A stretch of 64,000 nt of DNA from Guadua angustifolia (GCA_036346375.1 CM070520.1:17185791-17249790); one strand, 5' to 3'. Shown: positions 9,800 to 22,292, numbered from the stretch's first letter. Made by a program: numbers and translations. The notes: generated from the letters alone by a model not told the origin.

Positions 9800-11764
9800 T
9801 ATTTCTTCATTCATTTCTTCCAGCTCCTCGTGATTTCCCACAACGATGGAGTCTGGGTGTTCTGACTTCCCATCTTCAATAGCTGACTAGATCTGCTGGT
9901 GGAAAATATTGCAGTCATTAGTATTATGAGAAAAAGAATGATGCCATTTGCCATACCTTCGCTTCTTGATCTCATCAGTTGATGATATGACGTGTCCTTC
10001 GAGCAATCGTATTATTTTTTTGCAACAATAAATCAAAAATACGATCAAATTTGGACACGTCAAATGCGTACTTAACCTCCAACTTATTTTTAGTCGGCTT
10101 AAGCCATGAATCGACCAAGGACTTTTTGGAACCCTTGACCCACTCGGCTATGTTCACCTCTGCCTCATCGTCTTCAGAGGATTCAGTCGAGCAATAATCG
10201 ACCATATTGACCTTGGCTTTTTCCTTATTGTTACCATTCATTTTGACTTTATTCCAAAAGCCCCCGATTGTTAGGGTATCGGCTTTCTTGAGTCGACACA
10301 CGATGAAGCGGGTGATTTAGGTCGGTGAACTCTTGCCTACCAAACTTCTCCCTAAGCAGGGAATTAACCTTTGGAAAGCCAAATCAGCCAATTGATTATC
10401 ACATAACGTGACACTAATGCATCAATTTCGAACTTCCCTAAACCTCTTAATATAATCATTTATCGATTCCCCGAATTTTTAGCGAACGGAGCTTAGATAT
10501 GAAATCCTAAGTTCTAAACCGCCAAAGAAAAAGTACTCATGGAATCGGCTTTCCAAATAATTCCAAAAGTGAACCAAATTTGGAGGTAAACTGGTAAACC
10601 AAGTGAAAGCAGTTCCTGATAAAGAAAATGGGAATTGTCTAATTTTGAGCCCGTCGAACTGAGCAACCTCGCCACATTGAGCGATAAAGCATCCGACGTG
10701 CTCTAAGGTTGTGACCAAATCAACCCCAGAAAACTTGGTAAAATCAGGAACTTTCAAATTATGTGGATATAGCATGTGATCTATATAATCAGGATACAGC
10801 TTTCTATAGCTGATGACTCTACCCTTCGGCTATAAGCAGAATTGATCTCTTAATACAACAGAAATCTGGTCAGCCCAATTGACGTTATTAGCCGACAAGG
10901 TATTGGGGCTTTGCCAATTATGATCATAACTGGCACTCTGCCCCTTGAGTGCAAGCTCAGGCTGCCGATTGGATTGAACCGATGGATATTGAGGGAATTG
11001 GTCATATCCATCGTTTCTCCTAACTGGCGGCTTCGGCAATGGGATGAAGGGTTCTGTATAAGTTATGACCTTATGTGGAACTGGATTCCTGAGTGGAATC
11101 AGCTCATGGTGTTGAGAGTATCTATTAGACTCAATCGGCTGTGGAACCGATTGTGGGAAGGCGTGAAACGGAGCTGATGGTGGCAAATTAGCTAACACGT
11201 TTAGCTTTGCAGCATTAGTATATGCCTGGTAATGCGTGACCCCGTTAGGATGAGGGTTGCTAGAAAATAAAACAGTAGGCTGAGTCGGCATCAACGAAAG
11301 GGTTGGAGCCGACGTTTTTGCACCATCTACTGTGTTAGTTATTTGCACTATCGAATAAACAGGATATGTTGGTAGCGCTTATGGCGGATCGAGTAGGCTC
11401 CCGAACAAAGCCAATTCGTAATCATCGGCTTAAGGATAGTGACCAAGGCCGATGATTGATTGATCAACACATGATGTACATATTGCTCAATCATAGCCGA
11501 TAATTCAGCTTGTGTAGGCACATATTAACTCACCGGGCTACTTGAGATCCTTGCATCATCGAGAGGGTTCAGCGTCGGCAAAGAAATCTTCTGGGTGATA
11601 CCGCGTCGGGTTTTTTGGTAGCAACCCAACATCGTCTCTTCCAATGCAGCTTTCTGATTCTCGATTTCTTTGCGTTGCTCTATAGTCAAATCGCCCAATG
11701 TGGGGACGATTATAGCCTCGGTGTTGAGGTCAGACGGCGAAATCGATTTGCCTAATGAAGACAT
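9800..11764 (-). pseudogene. Ty3-gypsy gag remnant
   Basis: Minus-strand gag in four blocks. 11764-11525 is the N-terminus (VPTLGDLTIEQRKEIENQ). 11348-10830 is a Pro/Asn-rich linker. 10775-10479 is the capsid-like Retrotrans_gag domain (PHNLKVPDFTKFSG, LSGTAFTWFTSLPPN, FHEYFF, ELRISYLSSV). 10301-9975 and the following bases hold a C-terminal region that includes a zinc-knuckle-like WHHSFSHNTNDC whose usual preceding Cys is Gly (YGKW). No protease, RT or integrase of gypsy type follows; copia pol sequence begins instead near 9785. Gag would assemble particles around the element RNA, but frameshifts break this copy. Confidence 0.8.
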
Positions 11765-11875
11765 CTTTTGGTCTCACCAGGCATGCCAAGAGTGTGTTGG
11801 CGCTAAAAACTTGAAGTCGGGTTTTCAGCCACAGCACACCAGATGAACACCTGGTTCAAAGCGTGCCAACCAATT

Positions 11876-12444
11876 TGTCCCTACAATCGGTAAGGAGAAG
11901 TATAAAATTCACTTAGTCAATTTCGTGAAGTAATCGGTTTAGATCTGATTGGGTAAAAGCCGATCAGATTGAAGATAAGGGGTAAATCTAATTAGCTGAT
12001 TAAGGCTAACCAAAGGATAAAGGTAGATACTCTAAAAAAGGCAATGCACATCAAGATCAGAAAATCGAACCTGAGGGTGCAATCGATGAAAGATCAATAA
12101 TCGGCGATGCACAACTTTATTGATCAAGATCGGATTACAGGAAGACTAAATTACAGAACTACTCCTAGCCCACAGGATAGATAGCTAAAAGTAAATGTGG
12201 GCTTGATTGATTTTATTATTGTTCTTTGTCTGCCCTCGCTTGACTTTTATACCCGCCGGCCGATCGAGTCCTATTGCAACACGTTTAAAAGTAGGATCCG
12301 TATCGGCCTCTATTTTAAACAATTTTTTTCTTAACAATCTCTTCCGTTTCTAAATATCTTCAAACCATATCCTAATCGTATCCGGTTGATTCTGGACTAC
12401 CAATTTTAACCGTTCATGCAATTCTTTTTGTCACGTCGTATAGC
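11876..12444 (-). repeat. gypsy 5' LTR fragment with adjoining primer-binding region
   Basis: On the minus strand the sequence ends GATTGTAGGGACA at 11876 and is followed by AATTGGTTGGCACGC, resembling the LTR end plus primer-binding region of gypsy elements, 110 bases before the gag start. The LTR is cut at 12444 by CACTA-1. Its outermost bases may be 45635-45654, which read TGTGACGAACTAGTGTT on the minus strand. Confidence 0.5.
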
Positions 12445-12547
12445 CACTACTACAGAACTGGGCATCACAACCGGCCTATTAGAAGCGGTTTGGTGCGAAC
12501 CCATTGTGATGTTCGCACCAGAAGCGGTTCGTAAACGATCTCAGAGA

Positions 12548-12699
12548 GCTTTGAAGCGGTTTGAGACACGAACCGCTTCAATGTTGCGTTCTAAAGCGGT
12601 TCTTGTCTCAAACCGCTTCGAGGATTTGAAGCGATTTGAGACAAGAACCGCTTCTAACGCAACATTCAAAGCGGTTCAGATCTCAAACCGCTTCGAAGC
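12548..12699. repeat. long palindrome in CACTA-1 left subterminal repeats
   Basis: Two arms of about 75 bases are near-perfect inverted copies, each made of two AAGCGGTT-type motifs separated by TTGAGACA and CAATGTTGCGTT. In En/Spm such subterminal motifs are binding sites for the element's own DNA-binding protein (family knowledge). Here they are arranged as one extended hairpin. Confidence 0.85.
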
Positions 12700-13346
12700 C
12701 CTCCTCCCAGCAAGATTTAAACCCTTCTTCCTCCACGAGCCAAATAGAGGTATGATCGAACAGAGAAGGGCCGCCCAAATATTTTTTGGGGAGGTGCTGT
12801 CCAAATTTTAATTGGGGTGATTAGCTCCAAATTAAGTGTTTCAAGGTTAGTAACATCATGTTAACATCCTTCTCACCTAGAGATTGCTATTTTTTCAATG
12901 GATGTGGAGAAATCTTGAACTTTTTAAGCAATATCACCATGATAAAAAATTTGTTTTCTATGCTTGTTTTTGTTGTTGTATGAAGATGTAGGGTGGAGAT
13001 CTAGTTCAAAATATGACATTACAAGGTAAAGGTGATTGGAAGCTTTAGATCTAGGTGGTTGTTAGCTGTAGAATCTTAAATATCACAATATTGTAAGAAA
13101 GTAATTATTGGTGTATGAAATAAAATAGAAAAACATGTAGAAGGATAAAAAATAATTACAAAGGTAGGAAGGGATACAAAATAATTAGAAAGGTAGGTCT
13201 TTAATTGGATGACGGTGTAGGTGGAGGTTTTTTTGTTGGGTTTAAGTGGTTGTGAGCTTTAAATTTTTAAATGTAACTATAAGTTACGTTATAATTTTTG
13301 TAACGAAATTTGTTATAATTTTTAATGAAATTATAACTTGGTGTAG
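12700..13346 (+). other. CACTA-1 5' leader of the TNP2 gene
   Basis: AT-rich sequence between the left subterminal repeats and the first TNP2-region ATG. Short GGTAGG/GAAAGGTAG motifs recur near 13140-13195. No other feature is seen. Confidence 0.4.
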
Positions 13347-16300
13347 ATGAATTGGCAATGGATGTACAATGCGGACCGTCACTCGAGAGAGTTCATTGAT
13401 GGCGTGCAGGCTTTTCTCGATCTGTCCGTTGCATTCTTGCCTCGAGCGACTTCATATGTTGTCCGTGTGTAGATTGTAAGAACGAGAAGGAGCACTCCCA
13501 GCGATGGCAAGTTATGAACCACTTGATCATGAGAGGTTTCATGCCAAACTATACCTGTTGGATCAACCATGGCGAAGTTGAGCCGATTAGCCAGGAAGAA
13601 GATGAAGAAGGCGAGGACGAGGAAGATGGATTCAACAGTATCCCAGACGGCACACAATACTATTCCGTGGAAGAAACACTTGGTGACTTTGGTGATGATG
13701 AGCTAGACCAGATGCTACGTGACGGAGAGGGAGACTACACAGATGAAAGATAGTTCGAGAAGTTCCAGCGCATGTTTGAGGACCACAGAACTCCTTTGTT
13801 CCCAAACTGTGGGCAGGGCCACAAAAAGCTGTGTACCACACTGGAACTCATGCAATGGAAGGCTACAAATGGTGTGTCAGATAAGGGATTCGATGAGTTG
13901 TTATCACTCATAAAGAAGTTGCTTCCAGAAGATAACACTCTGCCCGAATCTACATATGAAGCCAAGCAAGTCGTTTGTCCTTTGGGATTGGAAGTACATA
14001 AGATACACGCATGTCCTAATAATTGTATCCTGTATCATAATGAGTATGCTGATTTGGATGTTTGTCCAGTGTGCAAAGAATCACGGTATAAGGTGAAGCG
14101 TGACGATCCAGGTGAAATAGATGGGGAGCGTAAGAAGAAGAGACCTCCAGCTAAAGTGTTGTGGTATTTCCCTGTGATCCCCCGATTGAAACGTATGTTT
14201 GCTAACAAAGCGCATGCCCAGATGATGCGTTGGCACAAAGAAGAGGGTAAGGACGACGGGATGCTTAGACACCCTGCAGATAGCTCACAGTGGAGAAAAG
14301 TCGACCGGACGTACCCGGACTTCGCATATGAGGTGAGAAACATAAGGTTTGGGTTGAGTACCGATGGGATGAATCCTTTCGGAGAATTGAGCAGCAGCCA
14401 TAGCACCTGGCCTGTTACACTATGTATCTATAACATTTCTCCATGGCTGTGCATGAAGCAAAAGTACATCATGATGCCGTTGTTGATCCAAGGCCCCAAG
14501 CAACCTGGAAATGACATCGATGTCTACCTGAAACTATTGGTTGAAGATCTTGTGACGTTGTGGGACGATGGTGCAAGGGTATGGGATGAGTACAAAAGGG
14601 AGTATTTCACCCTACGTGCATTGTTTTTTGTAACAATCAACGATTAGCCTGCTCTCGGTAACCTGTCTGGCCTAACTATCAAAGGATACAGAGCCTGCGT
14701 CCAGTGCTTAGATGAAACAGACAGCATGTACCTGAAAAACTCTCGGAAGGTTGTGTACATGGGTCACCGTAGGTTTCTTCTTACGAGTCACCCGTTGCGG
14801 AAGAAAGGCATGAAATTTAACGGGCAACCAGACCTTCGTGCAAGGCCTCAGCATTGTAGTGGGCCACGTGTGTTTGCTATGGTAAAGGATTTGAAAGTAG
14901 TATTTGGAAAGGGTCCTGGAAGCAAACATGTGCAGAATGAGGATGGTCAGGCACCCATGTGGAAGAAGAAATCAATATTTTGGGACTTGCCTTATTGGGA
15001 AGTCATGGAGGTTCGTCACTCATTTGACTTCATGCACATCACGAAGAATATCTGCTTGAACCTGCTAGGCTACATAGATATGTACGAAAATCGAAAGATA
15101 CATCGCAAGCTCGGAAGGACCTTAAACTCTTGGGCCGAGGAACGACCTACATCCGAAAAAAAGAGGTAAAGGACAACATTACCTACATCCTGTGAGCTAC
15201 ACTCTAAGCAAAAAAGAGAAAAAAAGCATGATAGAGTTCCTGAATAGTGTGAAGGTCCCTTCCGGATACTCCTCGAATGTAAAAAGACTCATAAACACGA
15301 AAGAGAATAAAATTGTACACATGAAATCCCATGACTGTCTTGTGTTAATGACACAGTTGCTCCCAGTGGCTGTGAGAGGCATACTGCCCGAGTGGGTACG
15401 GGGGACAATCACAAAGCTGTGTTCTTTTTCAACGCGGTTTCACGTAAGGTCATCGACCCGATAAACTAAGTAAGCTGCAGGATGATGTGGTACAAAGTGT
15501 GGTTAGTCTTGAGATGATCTTTCCTCCTGCATTCTTTCATATTATGGTTCATCTCACTGTTCACCTTGTCAAAGAGATAGCTATTCTCGGACCCGTGTAT
15601 CTACACAACATGTTCCCTTTCGAGAGGTACATGAGTGTGCTAAAGAAGCATGTCCGTAACCGTTCTCGTCCGGAAGGATGCATTGCCGAGGGTTATGGGA
15701 CAGAGGAGGTGATTGAGTTTTGTGTGGATTACATTAATGATTTAAACCCGATCGGCGTCCCTATATCACGCCATGAGGGGAGGCTACGGGGAAAAGGGAC
15801 ACTAGGAAGGAAAGCAATTGCATGCAATGATCTTCTTACATTTAAGGAAGCACATTTCACGGTTTTGAAACAATCAAGGATTGGATAACACTGAAGCACA
15901 TGGATTCTTTCGGCGCTTGGTTACAAAAGTACATCCTTTTGAAAGGGTCAGACAATAAACAGTTGCAACGCTTGGCTCAGGGACCATCTAGTGAAATCGT
16001 GACATTCAAGGGGTACGAGATAAATGGTTACACATTCTACACCAGATCCCAGGATAACAAGAGCACCAACCAGAATAGCGGTGTCCGTATAGACGCCGAA
16101 GACAACAAAGGCAAGGTGGATACATATTATGGTTTCATAGAAGAGATATGGGAGCTTGACTATGGACCTTTGAAGGTCCCTCTATTTAAGTGCCAATGGG
16201 TCAAACTGACTTCAAGCGGCGTGAAGGTCGACAAATATGGTATGACAATCGTGGACCTCACGCAAGTCGGCTATAGGCGCGAACCGTTCATCCTCGCGAA

Positions 16301-16595
16301 CGATGTGAGACATGTCTTCTACGTAATGGACATGTCAAGCAAACCTAAGAAGTAGGACAAGCAGAAAGATTGTAGTACTAAGCCAAAGCGACATGTGGTT
16401 CTCCAAGGCAAACGAAGGATTGTTGGAGTTGAGGATGTCACAGACGAGGAAGAGTATAGTCAGTTCGACGAGATCCCTCCTTTCGCTGTGGATGTCGACA
16501 TAAGCCTCCTCAATGACACAGACGTGGATACTCCTTTCATACATCACGATCATAATGAAGGAATACTTGTAAAAACAAAGTACGTTACTACTTAA
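13347..16595 (+). pseudogene. CACTA-1 TNP2-type transposase (broken)
   Basis: Domains in order: a transposase-associated domain (13347 on; MNWQWMYNADRHSREF, then after a frameshift FICCPCVDCKN); an acidic linker (QEEDEEGEDEEDG); Transposase_21/TNP2 (13772-15169; KVLWYFPVIPRLKRMF, MMRWHKEEGK, FGLSTDGMNPFGE, SFDFMHITKNICLN); DUF4218 (15192-15888; PSGYSSNVKR, PFERYMSVLKKHVRNRSRPEG); DUF4216 (15900-16355; VDTYYGFIEEIWELDY); and an acidic tail to 16595. TNP2 proteins cut and join CACTA ends. In-frame TAG codons at 13751 and 14645 and a TAG after the DUF4216 segment, plus frameshifts near 13430, 15160 and 15460, inactivate it. The reading frame is otherwise well kept, suggesting a fairly recent loss. 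Confidence 0.93.
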
Positions 16596-16659
16596 GATGT
16601 ACCACTACTGTATGAACTATGTATATGTAACACGGGTCTTCTACTGTACGAAGTGTTTA

Positions 16660-16912
16660 TTTGGAATGAATGTAAAGTGCCAAAATTCTGGAATAAAACT
16701 AACGTGCTAAAAGCTTTTTTAAAAAATTGTGAAATGAAAGTGGAGTGCTAAAAGCATTTTTTAAAAATTCTGGAATGAAACCAAAGTGCTAAAAGCATTT
16801 TTTAAAAATTCTGAAATGAAACTGAAGTGCTAAAAGCTTTTTTAAAAATTATGGAATGAAACTAAAGTGCTAAAAGTATTTTTTAAAAATTCTAAAATGA
16901 AACTGAAGTGAG
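16660..16912. repeat. tandem repeat, about 42 bp unit, six copies
   Basis: Just after the TNP2 gene, units containing GGAATGAAACTAAAGTGCT and AAAAGCATTTTTTAAAAATT repeat head to tail about six times with small changes. Non-coding. Confidence 0.85.
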
Positions 16913-17084
16913 TTCCCTGTATAAGGTAAAGCGACCAAATTTTCTAAGTCCCCGTGCTCTCAGACCCCAAATTTTTCTAAGTCCCCGCTCTCAGACTCCA
17001 GACCTCCTGTGTCTCACCGCCGCCGCCTCCGGCGAGACCCCGCGCTGCTGTCCTCGTCGACGCCGTCGCCCTCGTCCGCCACCC

Positions 17085-17165
17085 AACCATCCCGGCGCCA
17101 CTCCACCCCCGGCGCCACTCCACCCCGGCGCCACTCCAACCATCCCGGCGCCACTCGACCCCCGC
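17085..17165. repeat. GC-rich minisatellite, about 17-24 bp unit
   Basis: CCGGCGCCACTCCA recurs four times (17093-17155) in a GC-rich stretch of CACTA-1 between its two genes. Overlapping proline- or glycine-rich frames here are composition effects. Confidence 0.75.
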
Positions 17166-17299
17166 ATGGGTGCCCTCGCCGATGCATCCTCCGCCACCTC
17201 GCTGACGCCTCCTCCGCCACCAAGCCGCCACCACACCGCCATTCCACCCCGGAGGACCGAGGTATAGCTGTGCACATCGTCATCCTCCCTCTCTAATTC

Positions 17300-18403
17300 G
17301 GCTGCCCACAAGGTGTTCGGTGAAATGCCCGCCAGGGGTTCGATGACAAAGCACTCTCTGTGATTACCTTACTGTTGGAGTCTAGGGGCTAGTCTTTCAG
17401 ACTTGGGGACCTTGCAAGTGGTAGTTGTTTGTTCAATGAGGATTGGGAATTAGTGAGACCTTTGTGACAACAATTTTAACTGATATATACTTGAGTAGTT
17501 TAATTGTTAACTAGTCAAATCCAATATATATATGTCCTGTGAATATTGTTCTGGTATGCTCAATATCTTGCCGTTGTTAGTGTTGAAATCATCTCGTTGC
17601 TTTCTATAGGCACTAATTTTGCTATATGTTGATGCTGAATTAACTTGATGTCTATGTTTAATTCACTCATCTGATGGCTAGCTTGTTTCATTCTATTGTC
17701 AGCTGCTTCTTGCGTACCTGATCATTAGATATATATTAGCGGTCAGTTCTCAATTGATTACTCTCCTGTATCTGTTAGAATATTGAAATATTGTTTATTT
17801 TCAATTAGGTTGTCACAAATAGGTCAGTGATCTTTGTCCCTTGCGACGAGGATGGCCTTTAAAGCAACCCGTCATCTGAGAACAATACAAAAATAACAAC
17901 TTGAGCACTATGCTAGTTGTGATGTCTCTTATACTTGTTATTGTTATGCAATTAAGCAAATACTTATTCATGAGCTTGAATGCTTTGATACTAGATAATA
18001 TCTTGGTTCAGTATTTATGCTTAAATGACAATGTTATCTCATGGCTGTTTATTTTGCTTGGAATGATTGTCATGATAAAATTGCTAATATTGCAATATTT
18101 ACAACAATCCAATATGTAGTGAGGATAAAGAGACCTATCTATCTATGAATATGAATAATTGGATGTGCGTGATTGTGATGCCATATACAGATACAGATGC
18201 CACATAGTATGCATGGTATTTTTGGAAGTACTTCTTTCATGCATAGTAAACTGTCTTGAATTCTCTAGTTATGAAGTACTCAAGTATAATTTGTGAAAAA
18301 ATAACTAGCTACTATCTGAATTTATTCCAGATTGATATCCCCTGAAGTTATGGCACTCATTTCTGACATGAGGTCGGTCGATGAAGATAAGGACTCAAAA
18401 ATT
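17300..18403. other. CACTA-1 inter-gene, intron-like AT-rich DNA
   Basis: T-rich sequence with many short reverse frames and no motif. It resembles the intron-rich 5' part of CACTA second genes, but no splice model can be supported. Confidence 0.35.
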
Positions 18404-18906
18404 TGCTTAATAAAAAATAATGAATCATTCTTATTCCACACTAATATGATATTCAAAAAAATAAAATAAGGTTATAAATCCACAACTAGTATGTTAGTAG
18501 TCTATTACACCAAAAGAAAGCAAAACGATCATTCCATGTCAACGAAATAGTCACCTCGTGGCTTCGCCTCTCGATGTCTTGCGCTCTCTGGTAGCCATGC
18601 TTGAACTCGCAGGGCTAGTCAAGCCGCCAGACCTTCTCCAACGGCGACATCAGTGCCGACTGCTGGAGAAGGTCTCGGTCTCTTGATCACCTGCAAGTTC
18701 AAGAAGCATGGCCGCCAGAGAGCGTCCCCAGATACCGAGAGGTGGAGCCATGAGGTGACGTGCTTGGTTGATATGAAATAATCGCTGCTTTTTTTGGTGT
18801 AATAGACTACTAACATTCTAGTTGTGGATTTATAACCTTATTTTATTTTTTGAAAATCATATTAGTGTGGAATAAGAATGATTCATTATTTTTATTACAA
18901 TAAGCA
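18404..18906. repeat. 503-bp foldback (long inverted repeat) inside CACTA-1
   Basis: Two arms of about 245 bases run from TGCTTAATAAAAAATAATG (18404) inward to GACCTTCTCCAA (about 18630-18641) and back out from CTGGAGAAGGTC to ATTATTTTTATTACAATAAGC. Shared arm landmarks include AAGGTTATAAATCCACAACTAG, TAGTCTATTACACCAAAA and GCGCTCTCTGG. The loop is only about 20 bases. The arms are near-identical in their outer 110 bases and more diverged near the loop. If transcribed it would fold into a long hairpin. Confidence 0.9.
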
Positions 18907-18924
18907 ATAATATTCTAAAGAATA

Positions 18925-19205
18925 TATGAAATGTGTTAGTATATGTGAAATGTATAAATATATGTGAATTGTCAATTGTATATGTATCATGTGAAATGTG
19001 TTACTATATGTGAAATGTATAAGTATATGTGAATTGTCAATTGTATATGTATCATGTGAAATGCTTTAGTATATGTGAAATGTATAAGTATATGTGAATT
19101 GTCAATTGTATATGTATCATGTGAAATGTGTAAGTATATGTGAAATGTATAAGTATATGTGAATTGTCAATTGTATATGTATCATGTGAAATGTGTTAGT
19201 AATAT
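18925..19205. repeat. tandem repeat, about 68 bp unit, four copies
   Basis: Units built from TATGTGAAATGTATAAGTATATG, TGAATTGTCAATTGTATATG and TATCATG recur about four times immediately right of the foldback. AT-rich and non-coding. Confidence 0.9.
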
Positions 19206-19267
19206 GTAGTATGGTTGTTTCAAAGTAATATGATATTTATGTCAACATTTTTTCGGAATTAGGATAG

Positions 19268-21287
19268 ATGGCGCAACCAGGACGTGGTGACCCTACTTTC
19301 GACGAGGGAGAACAGTTCTTGCTAGACTCCATCGCTACCGGGTAGCATCGAAGGTGATGCTAACGCCGCTTGCTGCCGAGGCTAACATTGGTTCCGGTGA
19401 GGCCATTGAGGCCGCAATGATGAAGCCATTGACGCTGAGCCATCGAGTCCCAGAACACCGGTTCCGCCAGATGAGGTATAGCCGTAAGAATATAATCCCG
19501 TGGACATGTTAATTAATCGCAATTCATTAATATAATACACTCGACATGTTTATACATATGTTTGTGTATTTCAAGCCCGCACATCGAAAGCAACCAATCC
19601 AAGCATCGGGACCTAACAAGAAGCCATCCACAAAGCACGGTTTACCGACGCTAACAACGAAGGATGCTTGTTGCCCTCTTTCAAAGCTTGGGTTGTACAA
19701 CAACGCTATGTTACCACGTGAGGGATCACGCCCCAATTAGCATCGTAAAATGGGCCAAGTTCCTCAAGCTACCAAGGACCTCGCTCGCAAGATATTAAGG
19801 AAAATTTCACATTTCCTCAAGGGTCCGAAGACAAGGCCAAGAAATTCACTCTGAAGAAGATGGCAACAATGTTTCAGGCGTGGAAGACGTCTCTCAGCCG
19901 CAAGTATGTCCAGAAGGGAGAAAGACCCAACTTCAACCAATTTCCTAAGCTGGCGAATCATTGAGAAGCATTCGAGGAGTACAAGCTGTCAGCTGAAGGC
20001 CAGGCCGCGAGTCAGAAGAACAAGGCCAATTCACAGATGAAGAAATACCACCACCATCTTGGCATCGGTGGTTACCTCAAGGTTGTACCGAAATGTGAGA
20101 AGCGGGAAGAAGAATTAATGGCGAAGGACGTCACACCGGCTACCGCGGAGTGGGAAGAGTGCCTGCGCAATTGGTTCATGGGTCACGGGGGGAGCCTTTC
20201 AGATGACGGCAGCTTGGTGATGGCACCAGGAGTGCAAGAGGCTGGTCAAATGATTGTACAAGCTGTCGAGCAGTCTCAGGCAGGTACGTTGGTGACAGAC
20301 AGGGAGAACGATGAGCTTACACATGCCCTTCAAAACCCTAAGCACCCGGGACGGACACGAGGTATGGGCAATCATACGTCGTGGAAGTACGGTTTCACCA
20401 AGGATGGGCATATGTACAGGAGCCGGCAAAGAAGCAAAACAAGGGAATCATATAAAATGTACCAATTGGAACAAGAGCTCAGAGCAACCCAGGCTAGCAT
20501 CGGCGACATAGTTGCGCAATAAGTACAAATTGCCCTCAGCAAGCTTCAGGGACTAGGTCCGAGCAATCACCGAATCTCAGGATCGCCCTCCACGCGGCGG
20601 AGTAGTCGCTGGCCCACCGGGGCCTTGAAGCGGACAACTTGCAGCCCGTTATCCCGTGGATGACATAAGGGTTCACCGCCGAGGTGAGCTACACGCTGAT
20701 GCGCGTAACCTCTCCATCAAGGTGGCTTACGGCATGGCATTTCCGGTGGAGCAGGGCCAGACGTTCCACTGCAACGAGATACCCCCGGGTTACTCGAAGG
20801 TCGCGGTGGAGGAGGTGCTGAGCGGATTTGAAGAATTTCACCTCGATATTGCTGGAGGCGACGACGTGACCAAGCTTGGATAGGCCCTCCACAATATCAT
20901 CCTCTAGCGCAAACGGTACATCATATTTTCAGATGGTGTGGAGGCATCATCTCCACCACGGCAACCCACGCCTCCTCCAATGTCACCTCCACGTAATGCC
21001 TCGCCGGCAAAACATAGCACGCCTCCTCCACCACCCGCTCCACGTAGAAGCCCTACTCCACCACCACCATCTCAAACAAAAATGAACCCCCCAGGAAAAC
21101 CACGCCTCCACCATCTCCTCCGAGGAAGAAGCTCGATAGCGAAAGGCTCCTCCACCGCTCCCAAGAAGGCGAGTCCAAATGATCGACAAAGATAAAGGAA
21201 CCTCCAAAGAGGGCATATGATATGACTAAGGAGGAGAGTGATGCGTCACGAAGCAGAATTGGTCTGCAGACTTCGCAAAAAGAAGCC
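19268..21287 (+). pseudogene. CACTA-1 second gene, 5' part (Transposase_24 and DUF8039)
   Basis: Starts with ATG at 19268 (MAQPGRGDPTFDEGEQFLLD) and soon meets stops. About 19850-20520 encodes the plant Transposase_24 region: FTLKKMATMFQAWKTSLSRKY, KYHHHLGIGGYLKVVPK, DELTHALQNPKHPGRTRGMG and SWKYGFTKDGHMYRSRQRSK. About 20656-20883 encodes a DUF8039-like domain (KVAYGMAFPVEQGQTFHCN, PPGYSKVAVEEVL, LDIAGGDDVTKLG). A proline-rich stretch (20940-21180) follows. CACTA second genes make DNA-binding, Ulp1-related accessory proteins of transposition. The gene is interrupted at 21287 by a gypsy element and resumes at 31712. Confidence 0.8.
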
Positions 21288-22292
21288 CGACGAATACTCA
21301 TACCAGGTACCCCACAAAGAAAGTATACATGATCAGATTTCTCTCACCATCCGGGCTCGAACCCAAATCAACGATGTTTGCCAAGGCGGAGAGGGTATTA
21401 CCTGAGTCTCCATTCCCACAGCAAGATGGGATTATCATTGAATATTGGCTGGATCACCGAATAAATCATCTTGGGCTCGGCCTTAGCCCCAAGGGGCCCT
21501 GGCGACCCTCGCCCCGACCAGCCTCCTAGGGCGCTCCGACTTGGTCGCCGGTCAGCGCCCGCCCGTCCCGACCAGCCAGGTCGAGCCCCAAAGAGCTCTA
21601 GCTTGACGGCCCCCGCCACATCACCGGTCGGCACCAAGCCGGTCACCTACCCCATGGACACGACAACCATGCTGGGACAGGTGGCTCTTCCCCAAGGTGG
21701 CTGGGGTCACAGTCAAGCACCCGGCCCACTCGCCCGCCAGTATGAAGAAGAAGCGCTTCAACCCGTGGTGGTGCCAAGGCACAGCATAGACGGCGTCAGC
21801 ATCTGACAAGCAAGTCAGGGCAGTAGCGCCTTCCCAATGAAGCACCATCCTTGTGTCTACTAACCCGACATGGGTAAGCAAGAACCCGTCACCACCAGAC
21901 CAAGACCAAGACTAGCATACCCCTACCTCTTTTCTCCAAATTTTCGTAACTCCGCCTCCAACTATCCCGACAGAACGGGCAAATCCTCATTCCTCCATAT
22001 CCCATCTCGCTTGTTTCCCGACCGAACGACCGCTCAAGCTCCCGAAGCTTCACCGTCGACGAGCGCTTAAGGGCCCGCCCTTAGCCCTCGCATGTAACCT
22101 TTCATACTCGAGCAACGAGATCCACCACCACTTAATCGAAGTAGGGACGCTCAGCCCAACCAAGATAAATCTGAGACTCCTCACCGATCCAAAGGTTCAT
22201 CCGAGGCTTCTTTAGCCTAACCATTCGAGGAGAGGGGCGCGTGATCCCCTATACTTACAAATTTACTTGCCTGCTATAATTAAACACCGATA
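21288..22292 (+). repeat. gypsy 5' LTR (left)
   Basis: About 1,005 bp, homologous to the right LTR. The terminal TG reads CG and the terminal CACCGACA reads CACCGATA. The TATA-box segment of the right LTR is missing: the sequence jumps from CCAACTATC to CCCGACAG near 21960-21980. Confidence 0.85.

Noticed and set aside
16977..17311. Proline- or glycine-rich proteins
   Set aside because: Derived from the CCGGCGCCACTCCA minisatellite in five overlapping frames.
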